Part shown: positions 9,522 to 19,512 of the stretch, piece by piece
Layout of the letters: every line of letters begins with the position of its first letter
Position numbering within the stretch: the stretch's first letter is position 1
NCBI GenBank assembly: GCA_029263415.1
Contig: JAJCXN010000046.1
Span: 186,001 to 250,000 of the forward strand
Length of the DNA stretch: 64,000 bases
DNA from: Acidobacteriota bacterium
GTDB lineage: Bacteria > Acidobacteriota > Thermoanaerobaculia > Multivoradales > Multivoraceae
Direction of reading: 5' to 3'
Notes under the pieces: model-generated
What the model was told of the DNA's origin: nothing
Databases searched by the model: none
Seen by the model: the letters and a program-made list of their open reading frames with translations, nothing else
Program-made: the position numbers and the translations under genes

Positions 9522-10124
9522 CCAATGATTTCCGCAGCAGCAAAAGAATCCTCACCGCTCCGGCCGATGACTCTCGCCCTGGTCCTCACAGGCCTTCTTT
9601 CGATCACTGCCTGTGGCGGCACAGTCGAACAAGAGATGACCGCTCCAGCACCGAGCAACCCCGACCTCAACCTCACCTTCTCAGCGATTCCGTCGGGATT
9701 TGAGGTTGCACAGAACGATGCCGAGGCAATGCGCCTAGCACCAACGGATCCTGAAGACGCAGCGTCACTCTGGGTCGAAGTGGGCGCAGCGAGCGACTTC
9801 GGCATCTCCATCACCCAGATCGTTAGTGCCCAAAAGGAACTCTTCGAAGCACTCCCTGGTGGAGACTTCGGAGGCAACAACGAACTCAGGACGCTTCACG
9901 GACGCGCCTTCTACTCCCGAGGTCGCTACACACATGACGGTGCTCTAGTCGAAGAGACGCGCGCCTTCCAATTGCATCCAACAGAGAACCGCCTGATCAC
10001 CTTCCATTACCGCTATCCTGCCGCAGAGGATTCGGCTGAACGTGTGCAGCAGCTCCTGTTCTGGCTCGGCGAACTCGAAGGCCCGGCCGCTTCCGAAGCT
10101 GTCGCGACCGAGCCAAGTGACTGA
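9522..10124 (+). CDS. Putative lipoprotein of unknown function
   Basis: LALVLTGLLSITACGG lipobox; start uncertain (ATG 9522 or 9567), the ORF to 9297 is probably over-extended. Confidence 0.7.
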   Translation, partial: PMISAAAKESSPLRPMTLALVLTGLLSITACGGTVEQEMTAPAPSNPDLNLTFSAIPSGFEVAQNDAEAMRLAPTDPEDAASLWVEVGAASDFGISITQIVSAQKELFEALPGGDFGGNNELRTLHGRAFYSRGRYTHDGALVEETRAFQLHPTENRLITFHYRYPAAEDSAERVQQLLFWLGELEGPAASEAVATEPSD

Positions 10125-10302
10125 CCTGTCTCGACTTAACTGTCACAGCTCACATCGAGTAGCGCCCCATACCTATTGACTGATATGCATAGAACTGGAA
10201 CACTGGCTGATGATTTCCAAAGCCCTGCGGTCGCCCAAGCACCTCGTGCTTAGGCGACTGGAGATGGTCCTCGATCCTAAGTCTTAGCAACGGAGGCGGC
10301 GT

Positions 10303-11427
10303 ATGCCCCCGAGTCTGAATTCGCTGCTCAAACACACGGTGGAACAAGGAGGTTCTGACCTCCACATCACCATCAACTCGCCACCGCAGGTGCGAGTCGA
10401 TGGGATCTTGCGTCCGATGAACCTGCCACCACTGTCTCCCACGGAGACCAAGCAGGTGGCTTACTCGATCATGACCGACAACCAGAAGCACCGACTCGAG
10501 GAGAACCTCGAAGTCGACTTCTCGTTCGGTATCAAGGGACTCTCGCGCTTTCGCGCCAACGTGTTCCATCAACGCGGTGCGGTTGCAGCTGTGTTCCGCC
10601 AGATCCCCTACAAGATCATGGGCTTTCGTGAACTGGGCCTCCCAGCAATCGTCGAAAAACTGTGTGACAAACCGCGCGGTTTGGTGCTGGTCACGGGACC
10701 GACGGGGTCAGGCAAGTCCACCACGCTCGCCGCAATGATCGACAAGGTCAATCGCGAGCGTCACGAGCACATCGTGACCATTGAGGATCCGGTTGAGTAT
10801 CTGCACGAGCACAAGAACTGCCTGGTCAATCAACGCGAACTGCTAGCGGACACGCACAGTTTCACTAACTCGCTCAAGTCGGTGCTGCGCCAAGATCCGG
10901 ACGTCGTACTGATCGGTGAGATGCGCGACCATGAAACGGTGGAAGCCGCCTTGCGGATCGCTGAAACCGGCCATCTGACGTTCGCCACCCTGCACACCAA
11001 CTCTGCTGCTCAAACCATCAACCGCATCATCGACATCTTCCCAGCGCATCAGCAGTCGCAGATCCGCGCGCAGCTGTCCTTTGTGCTTGAGGGCATTCTC
11101 TGCCAGACCCTCCTGCCGCGTGCATCGGGTAAGGGTCGCGCGATGGCGATGGAAGTGCTGGTCCCAACCTCTGCGATTCGCAACCTGATCCGTGAAGACA
11201 AGGTTCATCAAATCTACGGAATGATGCAAGCTGGCCAAGCCAGGCACGGCATGATGACCTTCAATCAATCGCTAGCAGCGCTCTACTTCCGTCGCAACAT
11301 CACCATGCAAACTGCGCTGGCGCGGTCCTCACACGTGGACGAGCTGCAAGACATCATCGCGCGCGGCCCCTCAGCGGTTGGCCTTGCCAGTCAAGGCAAA
11401 GAAATGCCGAAAGCCGCCTCACGCTAG
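10303..11427 (+). CDS. pilT: Type IV pilus retraction ATPase PilT
   Basis: LVTGPTGSGKSTTLAAMID Walker A, EDPVEYLHEHK Asp box, GHLTFATLHTNSA His box, LIGEMRDHETVEAAL. Confidence 0.96.
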   Translation: MPPSLNSLLKHTVEQGGSDLHITINSPPQVRVDGILRPMNLPPLSPTETKQVAYSIMTDNQKHRLEENLEVDFSFGIKGLSRFRANVFHQRGAVAAVFRQIPYKIMGFRELGLPAIVEKLCDKPRGLVLVTGPTGSGKSTTLAAMIDKVNRERHEHIVTIEDPVEYLHEHKNCLVNQRELLADTHSFTNSLKSVLRQDPDVVLIGEMRDHETVEAALRIAETGHLTFATLHTNSAAQTINRIIDIFPAHQQSQIRAQLSFVLEGILCQTLLPRASGKGRAMAMEVLVPTSAIRNLIREDKVHQIYGMMQAGQARHGMMTFNQSLAALYFRRNITMQTALARSSHVDELQDIIARGPSAVGLASQGKEMPKAASR

Positions 11428-11483
11428 GGCAAGAACCCTGAACCAAATCATGAATCTGAGTCCAACACTTCGCGGAGCATCCC

Positions 11484-12689
11484 ATGCCTAGCTTTACCTG
11501 GAAGGGCAAGACCAAGACCGGCCAAAAACAAGAAGGCGTGCTGGTCGCCGACTCGCGCAGTGCTGCCACGGCAACTCTGCGCAGGCAACAGATTCAGGTC
11601 ACGTCCATGCGTAAGAAGGGTGGCCAGATCCCTCTTCTGCCAAAGCTGCCGATGGGCATCGAGAAGAAGCGGATCGCCATCTTCACGCGGCAGTTTTCGG
11701 TGATGCTGGACGCCGGTCTACCACTGGTTCAGTGCCTAGAGATCCTGGGCGACCAAGAAGAGAGCAAGCTGTTTCGCGAAATCATCGGCCAGGTCCGAAA
11801 CGATGTCGAATCTGGCGCTTCGCTCGCTGAAGCGATGAAGAAGCACCCCAAGGCGTTCGACAACCTTTACGTCTCGATGATCGCGGCGGGCGAAGCTGGC
11901 GGTATCTTGGACCTCATCCTGCAGCGTCTGTCGACCTACATCGAGAAATCGGTACGACTCCGCCAACAGGTACGCTCGGCAATGATGTACCCGGTCGCGG
12001 TCATCACCATCGCGGTGGGCGTTGTCTACATCATTTTGTGGAAGGTCATCCCGATCTTCGCGCAGATGTTCTCGGGGCTTGGCGCGGAACTGCCATATCT
12101 CACGCGGGTGATCGTCATGCTCAGTAACTGGGTGGGACGCTATTCGCCCATTATCTTCATCGGGCTCATTGCGACGTCAATCGCGCTCAGCCGCTTTCAC
12201 AAGACCTACCGGGGCCGTCGTGTGATCGACGGCTTCCTCTTGAAGACGCCGATTCTCGGCGGCCTTCTGCTCAAGATCGCTGTCGCCCGCTTTTGCCGCA
12301 CCCTGTCAACACTAACCTCATCCGGTGTGCCGATCCTGGATGGTCTAGAGATCACGGCCCGCACCTCGGGCAATGCGATTGTCGAGGATTCGGTCATGGC
12401 TGTTCGCAAGTCGGTCGAAGAAGGCCGTAGCATCAGCGAGCCTCTGTCGGAGACCAAGGTCTTCCCGCCCATGGTGTGTCAGATGGTCAACGTTGGTGAA
12501 CAGACCGGTGCACTCGATCAGATGCTGGCCAAGATCGCAGACTTCTACGAGGATGAAGTCGACACCGCAGTAGATGGCCTGATGAAGTTGCTCGAACCGG
12601 TCATGATCGTGTTCCTCGGCGCCATCATCGGCACCATTGTCACCGCAATGTATCTGCCGATGTACTCGATCATTCAACAGATTAACTAA
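11484..12689 (+). CDS. pilC: Type II secretion F family protein / pilus inner-membrane platform PilC
   Basis: FTRQFSVMLDAGLPLVQCLEIL, MIAAGEAGGILDLIL, VGEQTGALDQML; two T2SSF domains. Confidence 0.95.
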   Translation: MPSFTWKGKTKTGQKQEGVLVADSRSAATATLRRQQIQVTSMRKKGGQIPLLPKLPMGIEKKRIAIFTRQFSVMLDAGLPLVQCLEILGDQEESKLFREIIGQVRNDVESGASLAEAMKKHPKAFDNLYVSMIAAGEAGGILDLILQRLSTYIEKSVRLRQQVRSAMMYPVAVITIAVGVVYIILWKVIPIFAQMFSGLGAELPYLTRVIVMLSNWVGRYSPIIFIGLIATSIALSRFHKTYRGRRVIDGFLLKTPILGGLLLKIAVARFCRTLSTLTSSGVPILDGLEITARTSGNAIVEDSVMAVRKSVEEGRSISEPLSETKVFPPMVCQMVNVGEQTGALDQMLAKIADFYEDEVDTAVDGLMKLLEPVMIVFLGAIIGTIVTAMYLPMYSIIQQIN

Positions 12690-12775
12690 CACGAGTCAAG
12701 CGCAACTGCCGGAGCCACCCTGAGTGGTAGACCCTGCGTTCTCGCGCCAGCTCAAGCACCGCCTGCCAGATTCGA

Positions 12776-14575
12776 ATGGCTCAAAGCGACACGCCTGCTC
12801 CGTCGCGCAACGCGCCGGAATCACACCAAGAAGCTGGCGGCAGTTCAGCTGACCACTGGTATCGCAACGGCGTGCCGCTGCGACGCTTAAAGGGCCGGCC
12901 CCTCGACGGGCTCGCTCGTCAGCTCCGATGGCTGCTGATCGCGCGCAGCATTCTACTGGCCTGTACTGCCGTTCTCGCGCTGCTCGTGCTGCTGTCAAAC
13001 CGCGATGGCCCATCGCCCTCCGCGATCGTGTCGTTGCTGCAAGTGGCCGTCGCAGGACTTGTAGCGAGCGGTGTCTACCTCGCGATCGGAGCGAGCGGCC
13101 GCGTGTCTCTTGCCATTCAAGCGTACCTTCACTTGGCCGGCGACCTGCTGCTGGTCACTGCGCTGGTCTACTCAACCGGTGGCGCCCTCAGCTCCTTCTC
13201 GATGCTCTACCTCTTGGTCATCGCTGCCGCGGCCACAATCCTCAAGCGGCGTGCCGGGATCACCATCGCCGAGGTTGCGTGGTTGCTGTATGCCGCGACC
13301 GTCTTGTCGCTGTACTTCGGATGGCCCGCATCGCCGACCGGCGATGAGGGCGTGGCCTTCGTCTCGGTAGGCCGGCTGGCGTATGAGCTGTTCATCCACC
13401 TCGTCGGCTTTTACGGGGTCGCCTACCTCACATCTTTGCTGAGCAATCAAGCGGCGAGAGCGCAGCAGGAGCTCGCGGTGGCAACCGACGATCTGGAGAA
13501 TCTCGAGATCTTCCACAGCGATGTTGTGCAGTCCATGAGCAGCGGCTTGCTGCTCTTGGACCTCGAAGACAACGTGGTCAACATCAACCGCAGCGGCAGA
13601 GCTATCCTGGCGCTCGAGGGCGAGGTCGCTGGGCTACAACTCAACGAGCTTGGGTTCCTCGACGAGGACCACTGGCAGCAACTCCTAGTTGAGGCTGAAG
13701 GCGGGCGAATCCGCGACGAAGTGGTGCTCGACACTGCGGGTGATCCTCGAACGGTGGGCTTCTCGGTTGGCCTAATCCACGACGCCGACGATCGGCTCAA
13801 GGGGCGATCGGTCGTTTTTCAGGACCTGACTGACTGGCGGCGTTTGCAAACGGAACTCGACGTCAAGGAACGGATGGCCGCTGTCGGCGAGCTCGCGGCC
13901 GGCCTCGCGCATGAGATCGGCAATCCACTTGCGGCGATCTCTGGTTCAGTTCAGATGCTGCAGAGCTCGGACGACACCGACTCGGCTGACAGTAAACTGC
14001 TGACCATCGTGCTCAAAGAAAGCCAGCGTCTCGATCGAACCATCAAGGGCTTCTTGCAGTTCGCCAAGCCCCACGAAAAGCGCGTACGCCAATTCGATAT
14101 TTGCTTACTCATCAACGAGCATCTCGAGCTTCTCGCGAATAGTGAAGAAGTGCAACAGGCGCACAAACTCAGCGCCGAGCTCGAACACGACAGCTTCGAT
14201 TTGGTCGCCGATCGCGACCAAATCTCCCAGGTGCTTTGGAACCTGGCCCGCAACGCACTCAGAGCAATGCCCGAAGGGGGCCTTCTTAAGATCAGCGGAT
14301 TCGTCAAAGCAAACGATGCCGTCAACGACACAGTCCGACGAGCCGTCGAGGATCCAACGCCCGAACGCTGGTACTGCCTACAATTCAGCGACAACGGGAT
14401 CGGCATGTCCGAAACTCAACGTCACGGTCTGTTTCATCCGTTTCGGTCGCATCAAGGCGGCACCGGGATCGGAATGGCGATCGTGTATCGCATCATCCAA
14501 GCTCACTCCGGCAGGATCGAGATCGAAAGCGAAGAGGGTGTGGGCACTACAATCGAGATCCGACTACCTGCTTAG
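12776..14575 (+). CDS. pilS: Sensor histidine kinase, PilS-like (TM domain, PAS, HisKA, HATPase)
   Basis: GLAHEIGNPLAAISGSVQML H-box, QVLWNLARNALRAMPEGG N-box, FSDNGIGMS; located between pilC and an NtrC-type regulator. Confidence 0.9.
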   Translation: MAQSDTPAPSRNAPESHQEAGGSSADHWYRNGVPLRRLKGRPLDGLARQLRWLLIARSILLACTAVLALLVLLSNRDGPSPSAIVSLLQVAVAGLVASGVYLAIGASGRVSLAIQAYLHLAGDLLLVTALVYSTGGALSSFSMLYLLVIAAAATILKRRAGITIAEVAWLLYAATVLSLYFGWPASPTGDEGVAFVSVGRLAYELFIHLVGFYGVAYLTSLLSNQAARAQQELAVATDDLENLEIFHSDVVQSMSSGLLLLDLEDNVVNINRSGRAILALEGEVAGLQLNELGFLDEDHWQQLLVEAEGGRIRDEVVLDTAGDPRTVGFSVGLIHDADDRLKGRSVVFQDLTDWRRLQTELDVKERMAAVGELAAGLAHEIGNPLAAISGSVQMLQSSDDTDSADSKLLTIVLKESQRLDRTIKGFLQFAKPHEKRVRQFDICLLINEHLELLANSEEVQQAHKLSAELEHDSFDLVADRDQISQVLWNLARNALRAMPEGGLLKISGFVKANDAVNDTVRRAVEDPTPERWYCLQFSDNGIGMSETQRHGLFHPFRSHQGGTGIGMAIVYRIIQAHSGRIEIESEEGVGTTIEIRLPA

Positions 14576-14592
14576 AAGGGCCCCCAACCACG

Positions 14593-16032
14593 ATGACCTC
14601 CCGCCTCCTAATCGTCGACGACGAACAAAGCCTGCTTGAGTTTTTGGTCCTGTTGCTCTCCAAAGAGGGCTACGAGATCGAGACCGCGCCTAACGTGACA
14701 GAGGCAAAAGAGAAGATCGCGCAGAACCGCTACGACCTCTTGCTGTGCGACATCACCATGCCCGACGGGAACGGCCTCGAGGTCCTCGAAACCATCAAGC
14801 TGCAGCAGCAGGATCCCTCTGCGGTGATCATGATGACCGCCCACACCTCGACCGAGACCGCAGTCGAAGCGATGAAACTGGGCGCCTACGACTACATCTG
14901 CAAGCCATTCGACGTTGAGGAGCTCAAGATTCTAGTCAAGAAGGCACTGGAGAAGATCCAGCTCTATGACGAGAACGCCTATCTGCGCAAGGAGCTCGAA
15001 AACCGGTACACCTTCAGCAACATCATCGGTCGCAGTGCGCGCATGCTGAAGATCTTCGCCACAGTCGAGAAGATTGCACGCACCGCATCCACCGTGTTGG
15101 TCCAAGGAGAGTCCGGTACCGGCAAGGAGTTGATCGCGCGTGCGATCCACTACAACAGTCCGCGAAGCACGAAGCGGTTCTTGTCGGTCAACTGTGGCGC
15201 CTTGCCTGACAACTTGCTCGAAAGCGAACTCTTCGGCCACGAGCGAGGGGCGTTCACCGGAGCGGTCAAACAGAAGCAAGGCCTCTTCTCAGAGGCTCAC
15301 GAGGGCACCTTGTTTCTCGACGAGATCGGCGAGATGACGCCGGTGATGCAAGTCAAGCTGCTGCGGACCTTACAGGAGCGTACGGTCCGTAAAGTAGGTG
15401 GCACCCGTGAAGAGGACATCGACGTTCGGGTCATCGCGGCAACCAATCGAGACCTTGAGGAACAGATTGGGGAGGGCGAGTTTCGCGAGGATCTGTTCTA
15501 TCGAATCAACGTAATCCCCATTATGTTGCCACCGCTGCGGCAGCGCCGAGAAGACATTCCGCTTCTGGTCGAACACTTCGCAAGCAAGGTCGGCAGGACG
15601 CTGGGCCTCGAGAAAGTCCCGTTCTCTCGTGAAGCGATGCGGCTCTTAGAGCAGTACGACTGGCCAGGCAATGTGCGCGAGCTCGAGAATGTGGTCGAGC
15701 GAACGCTGGCACTATGGTCCGGCGAAACCATCAGTGCTGAGGACCTGCCTCGCGCCGTCGGGAGAGCAACGCCGACCACCGAGGGCATCGTCTTGCCAGA
15801 AGACGGAATCGACTTGGAAGTGTACCTCGACGACATCCGTCGACAGCTCATGGAGCAGGCGCTCGAGCGCACCGGTTGGGTACAGACCAAGGCCGCCGAG
15901 ACCCTGGGTATGACATTTCGCTCGTTTCGCTACTACGCGAAGAAGGCTGGTTTCAAAGGGCGAGCGTCCGCAGCCGAAGCTCGCCGGCCAGACACGGCGG
16001 CCCGGAGTACAGAAGGACAGGCCGACTCTTGA
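14593..16032 (+). CDS. pilR: Sigma-54-dependent response regulator, PilR-like
   Basis: Receiver LLCDITMPDGNG; GESGTGKELIARAIH; ESELFGHERGAFTGA (GAFTGA); C-terminal HTH. Confidence 0.94.
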   Translation: MTSRLLIVDDEQSLLEFLVLLLSKEGYEIETAPNVTEAKEKIAQNRYDLLLCDITMPDGNGLEVLETIKLQQQDPSAVIMMTAHTSTETAVEAMKLGAYDYICKPFDVEELKILVKKALEKIQLYDENAYLRKELENRYTFSNIIGRSARMLKIFATVEKIARTASTVLVQGESGTGKELIARAIHYNSPRSTKRFLSVNCGALPDNLLESELFGHERGAFTGAVKQKQGLFSEAHEGTLFLDEIGEMTPVMQVKLLRTLQERTVRKVGGTREEDIDVRVIAATNRDLEEQIGEGEFREDLFYRINVIPIMLPPLRQRREDIPLLVEHFASKVGRTLGLEKVPFSREAMRLLEQYDWPGNVRELENVVERTLALWSGETISAEDLPRAVGRATPTTEGIVLPEDGIDLEVYLDDIRRQLMEQALERTGWVQTKAAETLGMTFRSFRYYAKKAGFKGRASAAEARRPDTAARSTEGQADS

Positions 16033-16036
16033 CGCC

Positions 16037-18481
16037 TCAGGGCCTCGGCCGGACCAGCCAACCGAATAGCGCCAGCCCGAGTAGCGTAGCAACAAGACCG
16101 GCGCGCAAATAGGGCGGCGAGAACCGCAACTGCAAGCGCGCAGCGTCACCAGGGATCCAGGCGCCCAGGAAGGCACCGTGGACCTGCGTTCTCTTTATCT
16201 CGAGGCGACGGCCGTCATCGCTGCGCGCTACAACACTCCAACCAGAAGGGCCCGCGAGAGATGTCGCGAGAAGGAATCCCTGCTGCGATCTAGGCGTCGC
16301 CCAGTCAACTCGAAGATCGACGGCTCCAGCGCGAACGACCACCGTCTCAAGAATCGGCTCAACCGAATTCTCCAAAGCACGCACTGACTCGAACCCCTCG
16401 CCAACGACACCCGACACGAAGGCGTGCTGAGCCGAGCCCAGCTGGGGCAGCCGCTGTGCCAAGTCTTGCTCCGAGACAAGCTCCCAGGTGGTCGCGACAA
16501 ACCAGCGATCGAGGGCGCCAAGATTGCGGTAAACCTGATGAGAGCCGCTGTCACTCATCAGTTCCAAGCCACCTCGCCCCGACCCTGATGCGCTCTGCGC
16601 TGGGCCCCACACCTTGACGTTGCCAGTCGAAGAGAAGAGCAGCCCGCCCACACCAAGTGCATCCAGCCATGGCTTGCTCAAGGATGTCACCGGCGCGAAG
16701 TAGTTGGCTGCATCAGGCGAGAATCCAAAGGCAGCCCGGTTGACCCTCAACCACCCAGCCGGCGCCATCGGATTGTGCGATCGAGTTTGATGGAAACCAT
16801 ACACCGTCAGCAAGGAGGGGTAGCCAAGGTACTCGGTGCCCAAAACGCGCTTGGGGAGAACCGCAGGAACAGAATCGGTCGCCTTCGCCAGATCGATGAA
16901 CGTCTCACTGGCCGGATAAAAGCCGGCCGGATCTGCAGTCGGTATCAAACGCCACGCCCAGGGCAATTGAGCAAGCAAGATTACCGCCATCGCGAGCAAG
17001 CACCAACGTTGTCGGTCAGCCGGAGCCGGTTCGCCCACGACCAAGGCGACCCCGATCAAAGCCCAAACAACGATCGATAGCGCTGCGTTCTCAGCACCGC
17101 CTGCAGCAATACTCAAGATGCATAGTGTTGCCACTGCAATCCAGGCCAGGAGGCTCGGCGCCCTGCGTCTCGTCGCATCAAAGCCCAAGCCTGCCGCAAC
17201 GCAAAGAGCGACGGAACCAACCAAGGCAGCGCGCGGGTAGGCCATCGACGAAACAAGCGGCAACGATCTAGCGACCCACAATGCCGGTATGAATCCCGCG
17301 GCCAACAGCCCCGTGACAGCAGCGAAGCCAACCAGAACCAACGAGCGCCTGAGCCACAGACCGCAGACCAGCGCCGAACCAGCTACTGCCCAAAGCCCTG
17401 CGTACACCGAACTCGTTTCCAGCCAGTTGAGTGCGCCGGCGAACGGATCGATAAAGGGCCTGCCAGCCGCGTTTGGGTGGAGTGCCATTGCCAGCCAGCG
17501 ATGGCCGCCATCAACAAACCAACTGCGCGGCGCAAGCTCCATCTGCGACAACGACGGGACCAGCACATCTTCCAGCTCACCGGAACGCTGCGACCCTGCA
17601 ACAGCGCCCAAGAACGGCAGCACGGCGGGAGCCGCCAACAGGAAACCGAGGGCAGCCGCCGAAACCATCGCAAGCACGCAGCGCGACCAGCCGACGCGTT
17701 TCGACCGAAGCGAGGCGGCCGCCAGAACGCCCAAACAACCTCCAGCAAACGCCACTTCGGGATGCCCTGCAAGCAGCAGAAGACAGATCGTCACAGCTGA
17801 CCACCCAACTCGAGCGGGTGTTGGCGCCCGAGCCAAGACGACCAGCGCGAGAGTCGTCCACGGAATCCACGCCACCGCAGCGGTGTGTGTATACAGCGCC
17901 CACGGCATCATCGCGCCGCTCAGAGCTGCCGCAACTCCGGCCAGCGCACCGGAGTGCCAACCACCGCCCAGTCGTCGCACCAACACTGCCACGCCAAGGC
18001 AGCAGATCAACAGATTGAGGGCAATCTTGACCAAGAAGAAGTGCTCGATACTGAATGCCCGCGCGATCCAAGCTACGGGTGAAAGCACACTCGCCTGGGG
18101 ATTGGTCCACAGCGATGACCCGCCCTCGAGTGCATCACTCCAAAGTCCGAACGAGCCACTCTCAATCAGTCGCCGGAACTCCATCTCCCAGGGCAAGAAC
18201 TGGAGAATGGCATCGTTGAGCAGTTCGTAACGTGTGGGATCGTCCAGTGCTTTCGCCCCAGGTACCAGCTGATGGCTCAAGAAGTCGGTCGGAGCGAGTA
18301 GTTGATCGGGCCCCAGCCACGGCAGCAACACGGCCAGCGGCAGGACCACTGACCCAACGATCAGGCGCATCGGGATACGCACTCCAAGCTTGCGTGCAAG
18401 AAACACCAACGTCCAAGCCACGCCAGCCAGCGCAAGAATCAATCCCGCAAGAAGTGTGGCCGTCTGCAGAGCCGCGCTCAC
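16037..18481 (-). CDS. Large multi-pass membrane protein, YfhO-like
   Basis: 814 aa, many hydrophobic segments, GTEYLGYPSLLTVYGFHQTRSHNP region and extracytoplasmic C-terminus; GTG start. Confidence 0.7.
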   Translation of the reverse strand: MSAALQTATLLAGLILALAGVAWTLVFLARKLGVRIPMRLIVGSVVLPLAVLLPWLGPDQLLAPTDFLSHQLVPGAKALDDPTRYELLNDAILQFLPWEMEFRRLIESGSFGLWSDALEGGSSLWTNPQASVLSPVAWIARAFSIEHFFLVKIALNLLICCLGVAVLVRRLGGGWHSGALAGVAAALSGAMMPWALYTHTAAVAWIPWTTLALVVLARAPTPARVGWSAVTICLLLLAGHPEVAFAGGCLGVLAAASLRSKRVGWSRCVLAMVSAAALGFLLAAPAVLPFLGAVAGSQRSGELEDVLVPSLSQMELAPRSWFVDGGHRWLAMALHPNAAGRPFIDPFAGALNWLETSSVYAGLWAVAGSALVCGLWLRRSLVLVGFAAVTGLLAAGFIPALWVARSLPLVSSMAYPRAALVGSVALCVAAGLGFDATRRRAPSLLAWIAVATLCILSIAAGGAENAALSIVVWALIGVALVVGEPAPADRQRWCLLAMAVILLAQLPWAWRLIPTADPAGFYPASETFIDLAKATDSVPAVLPKRVLGTEYLGYPSLLTVYGFHQTRSHNPMAPAGWLRVNRAAFGFSPDAANYFAPVTSLSKPWLDALGVGGLLFSSTGNVKVWGPAQSASGSGRGGLELMSDSGSHQVYRNLGALDRWFVATTWELVSEQDLAQRLPQLGSAQHAFVSGVVGEGFESVRALENSVEPILETVVVRAGAVDLRVDWATPRSQQGFLLATSLAGPSGWSVVARSDDGRRLEIKRTQVHGAFLGAWIPGDAARLQLRFSPPYLRAGLVATLLGLALFGWLVRPRP

Positions 18482-18486
18482 AGCGG

Positions 18487-18789
18487 CCTAGGAGCTTGCT
18501 GAAGAAATCGCGCGATGCTCGCGCGGGGATCTGCGGCTTCTGGTAAGGCGTCGCCGACGCAGGCAATGCCGTAGCATTGTCGAGGAGGCGCAACGACATC
18601 CAGGAGCCGCAAACCCCCGTGCCCGACGGGTTTCGCCGCCCTTGCCGCCCTTTCGCGCGTCGCTCGGTCAACGATGGCAGTGCGCCAGCCTCCCGTGGGG
18701 CCGCATCGCCTCCCTCGAGATAGCCACGCGAAATGGCATCCAAGGGCGGCGAAACGAGCACCACGGGACTCCTTCAGCAAGCTCCTAGG
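18487..18789. mobile_element. MITE-like element, 303 bp with 18-bp perfect terminal inverted repeats
   Basis: CCTAGGAGCTTGCTGAAG (18487-18504) and its exact reverse complement CTTCAGCAAGCTCCTAGG (18772-18789); an internal 15-bp inverted repeat GTTTCGCCGCCCTTG (18630-18644) / CAAGGGCGGCGAAAC (18741-18755); no transposase. Confidence 0.7.
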
Positions 18790-19171
18790 AGCTTTTTGGC
18801 TTCGAGCTACTGGAATCCTTCGACGATGACTTGCTGCTCGAGTCCTTCGCCTTGGGCTTGGTACTCGATGAGCTATCCCCAGAGGTCTTCTCACTCTTCG
18901 CCGGCTTGCTTTCGCTGGACTGCTTGGAGTCTCCGTCAGCGGAGCCGTTGTCGCTCTTGGATTCGGGCTGCTCCTTTTTCTTGTCCGCATAGTCGGTGAC
19001 GTACCAACCCTCGCCCTTGAACTGGAAGGCGGGTGCCGAGAGGAGTTTCTTGACCGGTCGCACAACACCGCAGTCGTCGCACTCTGTATTCTTAAGAGCG
19101 CGAGCGCCAACGCGCTGGATAACCTCGATCTTGGCGTCACATTCCTGGCATTGGTATTCGAAGAGTGGCAT
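18785..19171 (-). CDS. FmdB-family zinc-ribbon protein with low-complexity Ser/Lys tail
   Basis: MPLFEYQCQECDAKIEVIQ...CDDCG; tail rich in S/K/D; start set at ATG 19171. Confidence 0.9.
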   Translation of the reverse strand: MPLFEYQCQECDAKIEVIQRVGARALKNTECDDCGVVRPVKKLLSAPAFQFKGEGWYVTDYADKKKEQPESKSDNGSADGDSKQSSESKPAKSEKTSGDSSSSTKPKAKDSSSKSSSKDSSSSKPKSS

Positions 19172-19262
19172 CTGGAGACCTTGTGATGAAATCACGGGGT
19201 CTCCATACCACCTACTTGCTCCAAGCGCATTCGGCGCGTCGCAATGGGAGTGGCGGGACCCT

Positions 19263-19299
19263 GTGGTGTTGGGAAAGTGGTGTTGGGAAAGTGGTGTTG
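19263..19299. repeat. 14-bp tandem repeat, ~2.6 copies
   Basis: GTGGTGTTGGGAAA GTGGTGTTGGGAAA GTGGTGTTG. Confidence 0.85.
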
Positions 19300-19512
19300 A
19301 GAAGCGCGGTCTTGAGATGAGCCCAGTTGAGAAGATCCGTGCGGGAAGAATGGTGTAAGAGGAATCGCGTGGGAAGAAGCTGGTCGGAATGTTAGGCGAT
19401 TGACGCAGCTGCGCGCGCTCCGCGACTGCTAGCTGCAACATGCCCTGGTCCCAATCATCAACACGCTCTCTCAGAATGAATTTTACTTGTCTTGGCCAGA
19501 GTGCTCGCCAGA

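Noticed and set aside
17289-18230. 313-aa plus-strand ORF
   Set aside because: Antisense to the YfhO-like membrane protein; Arg/Pro/Ala-rich composition without motifs.
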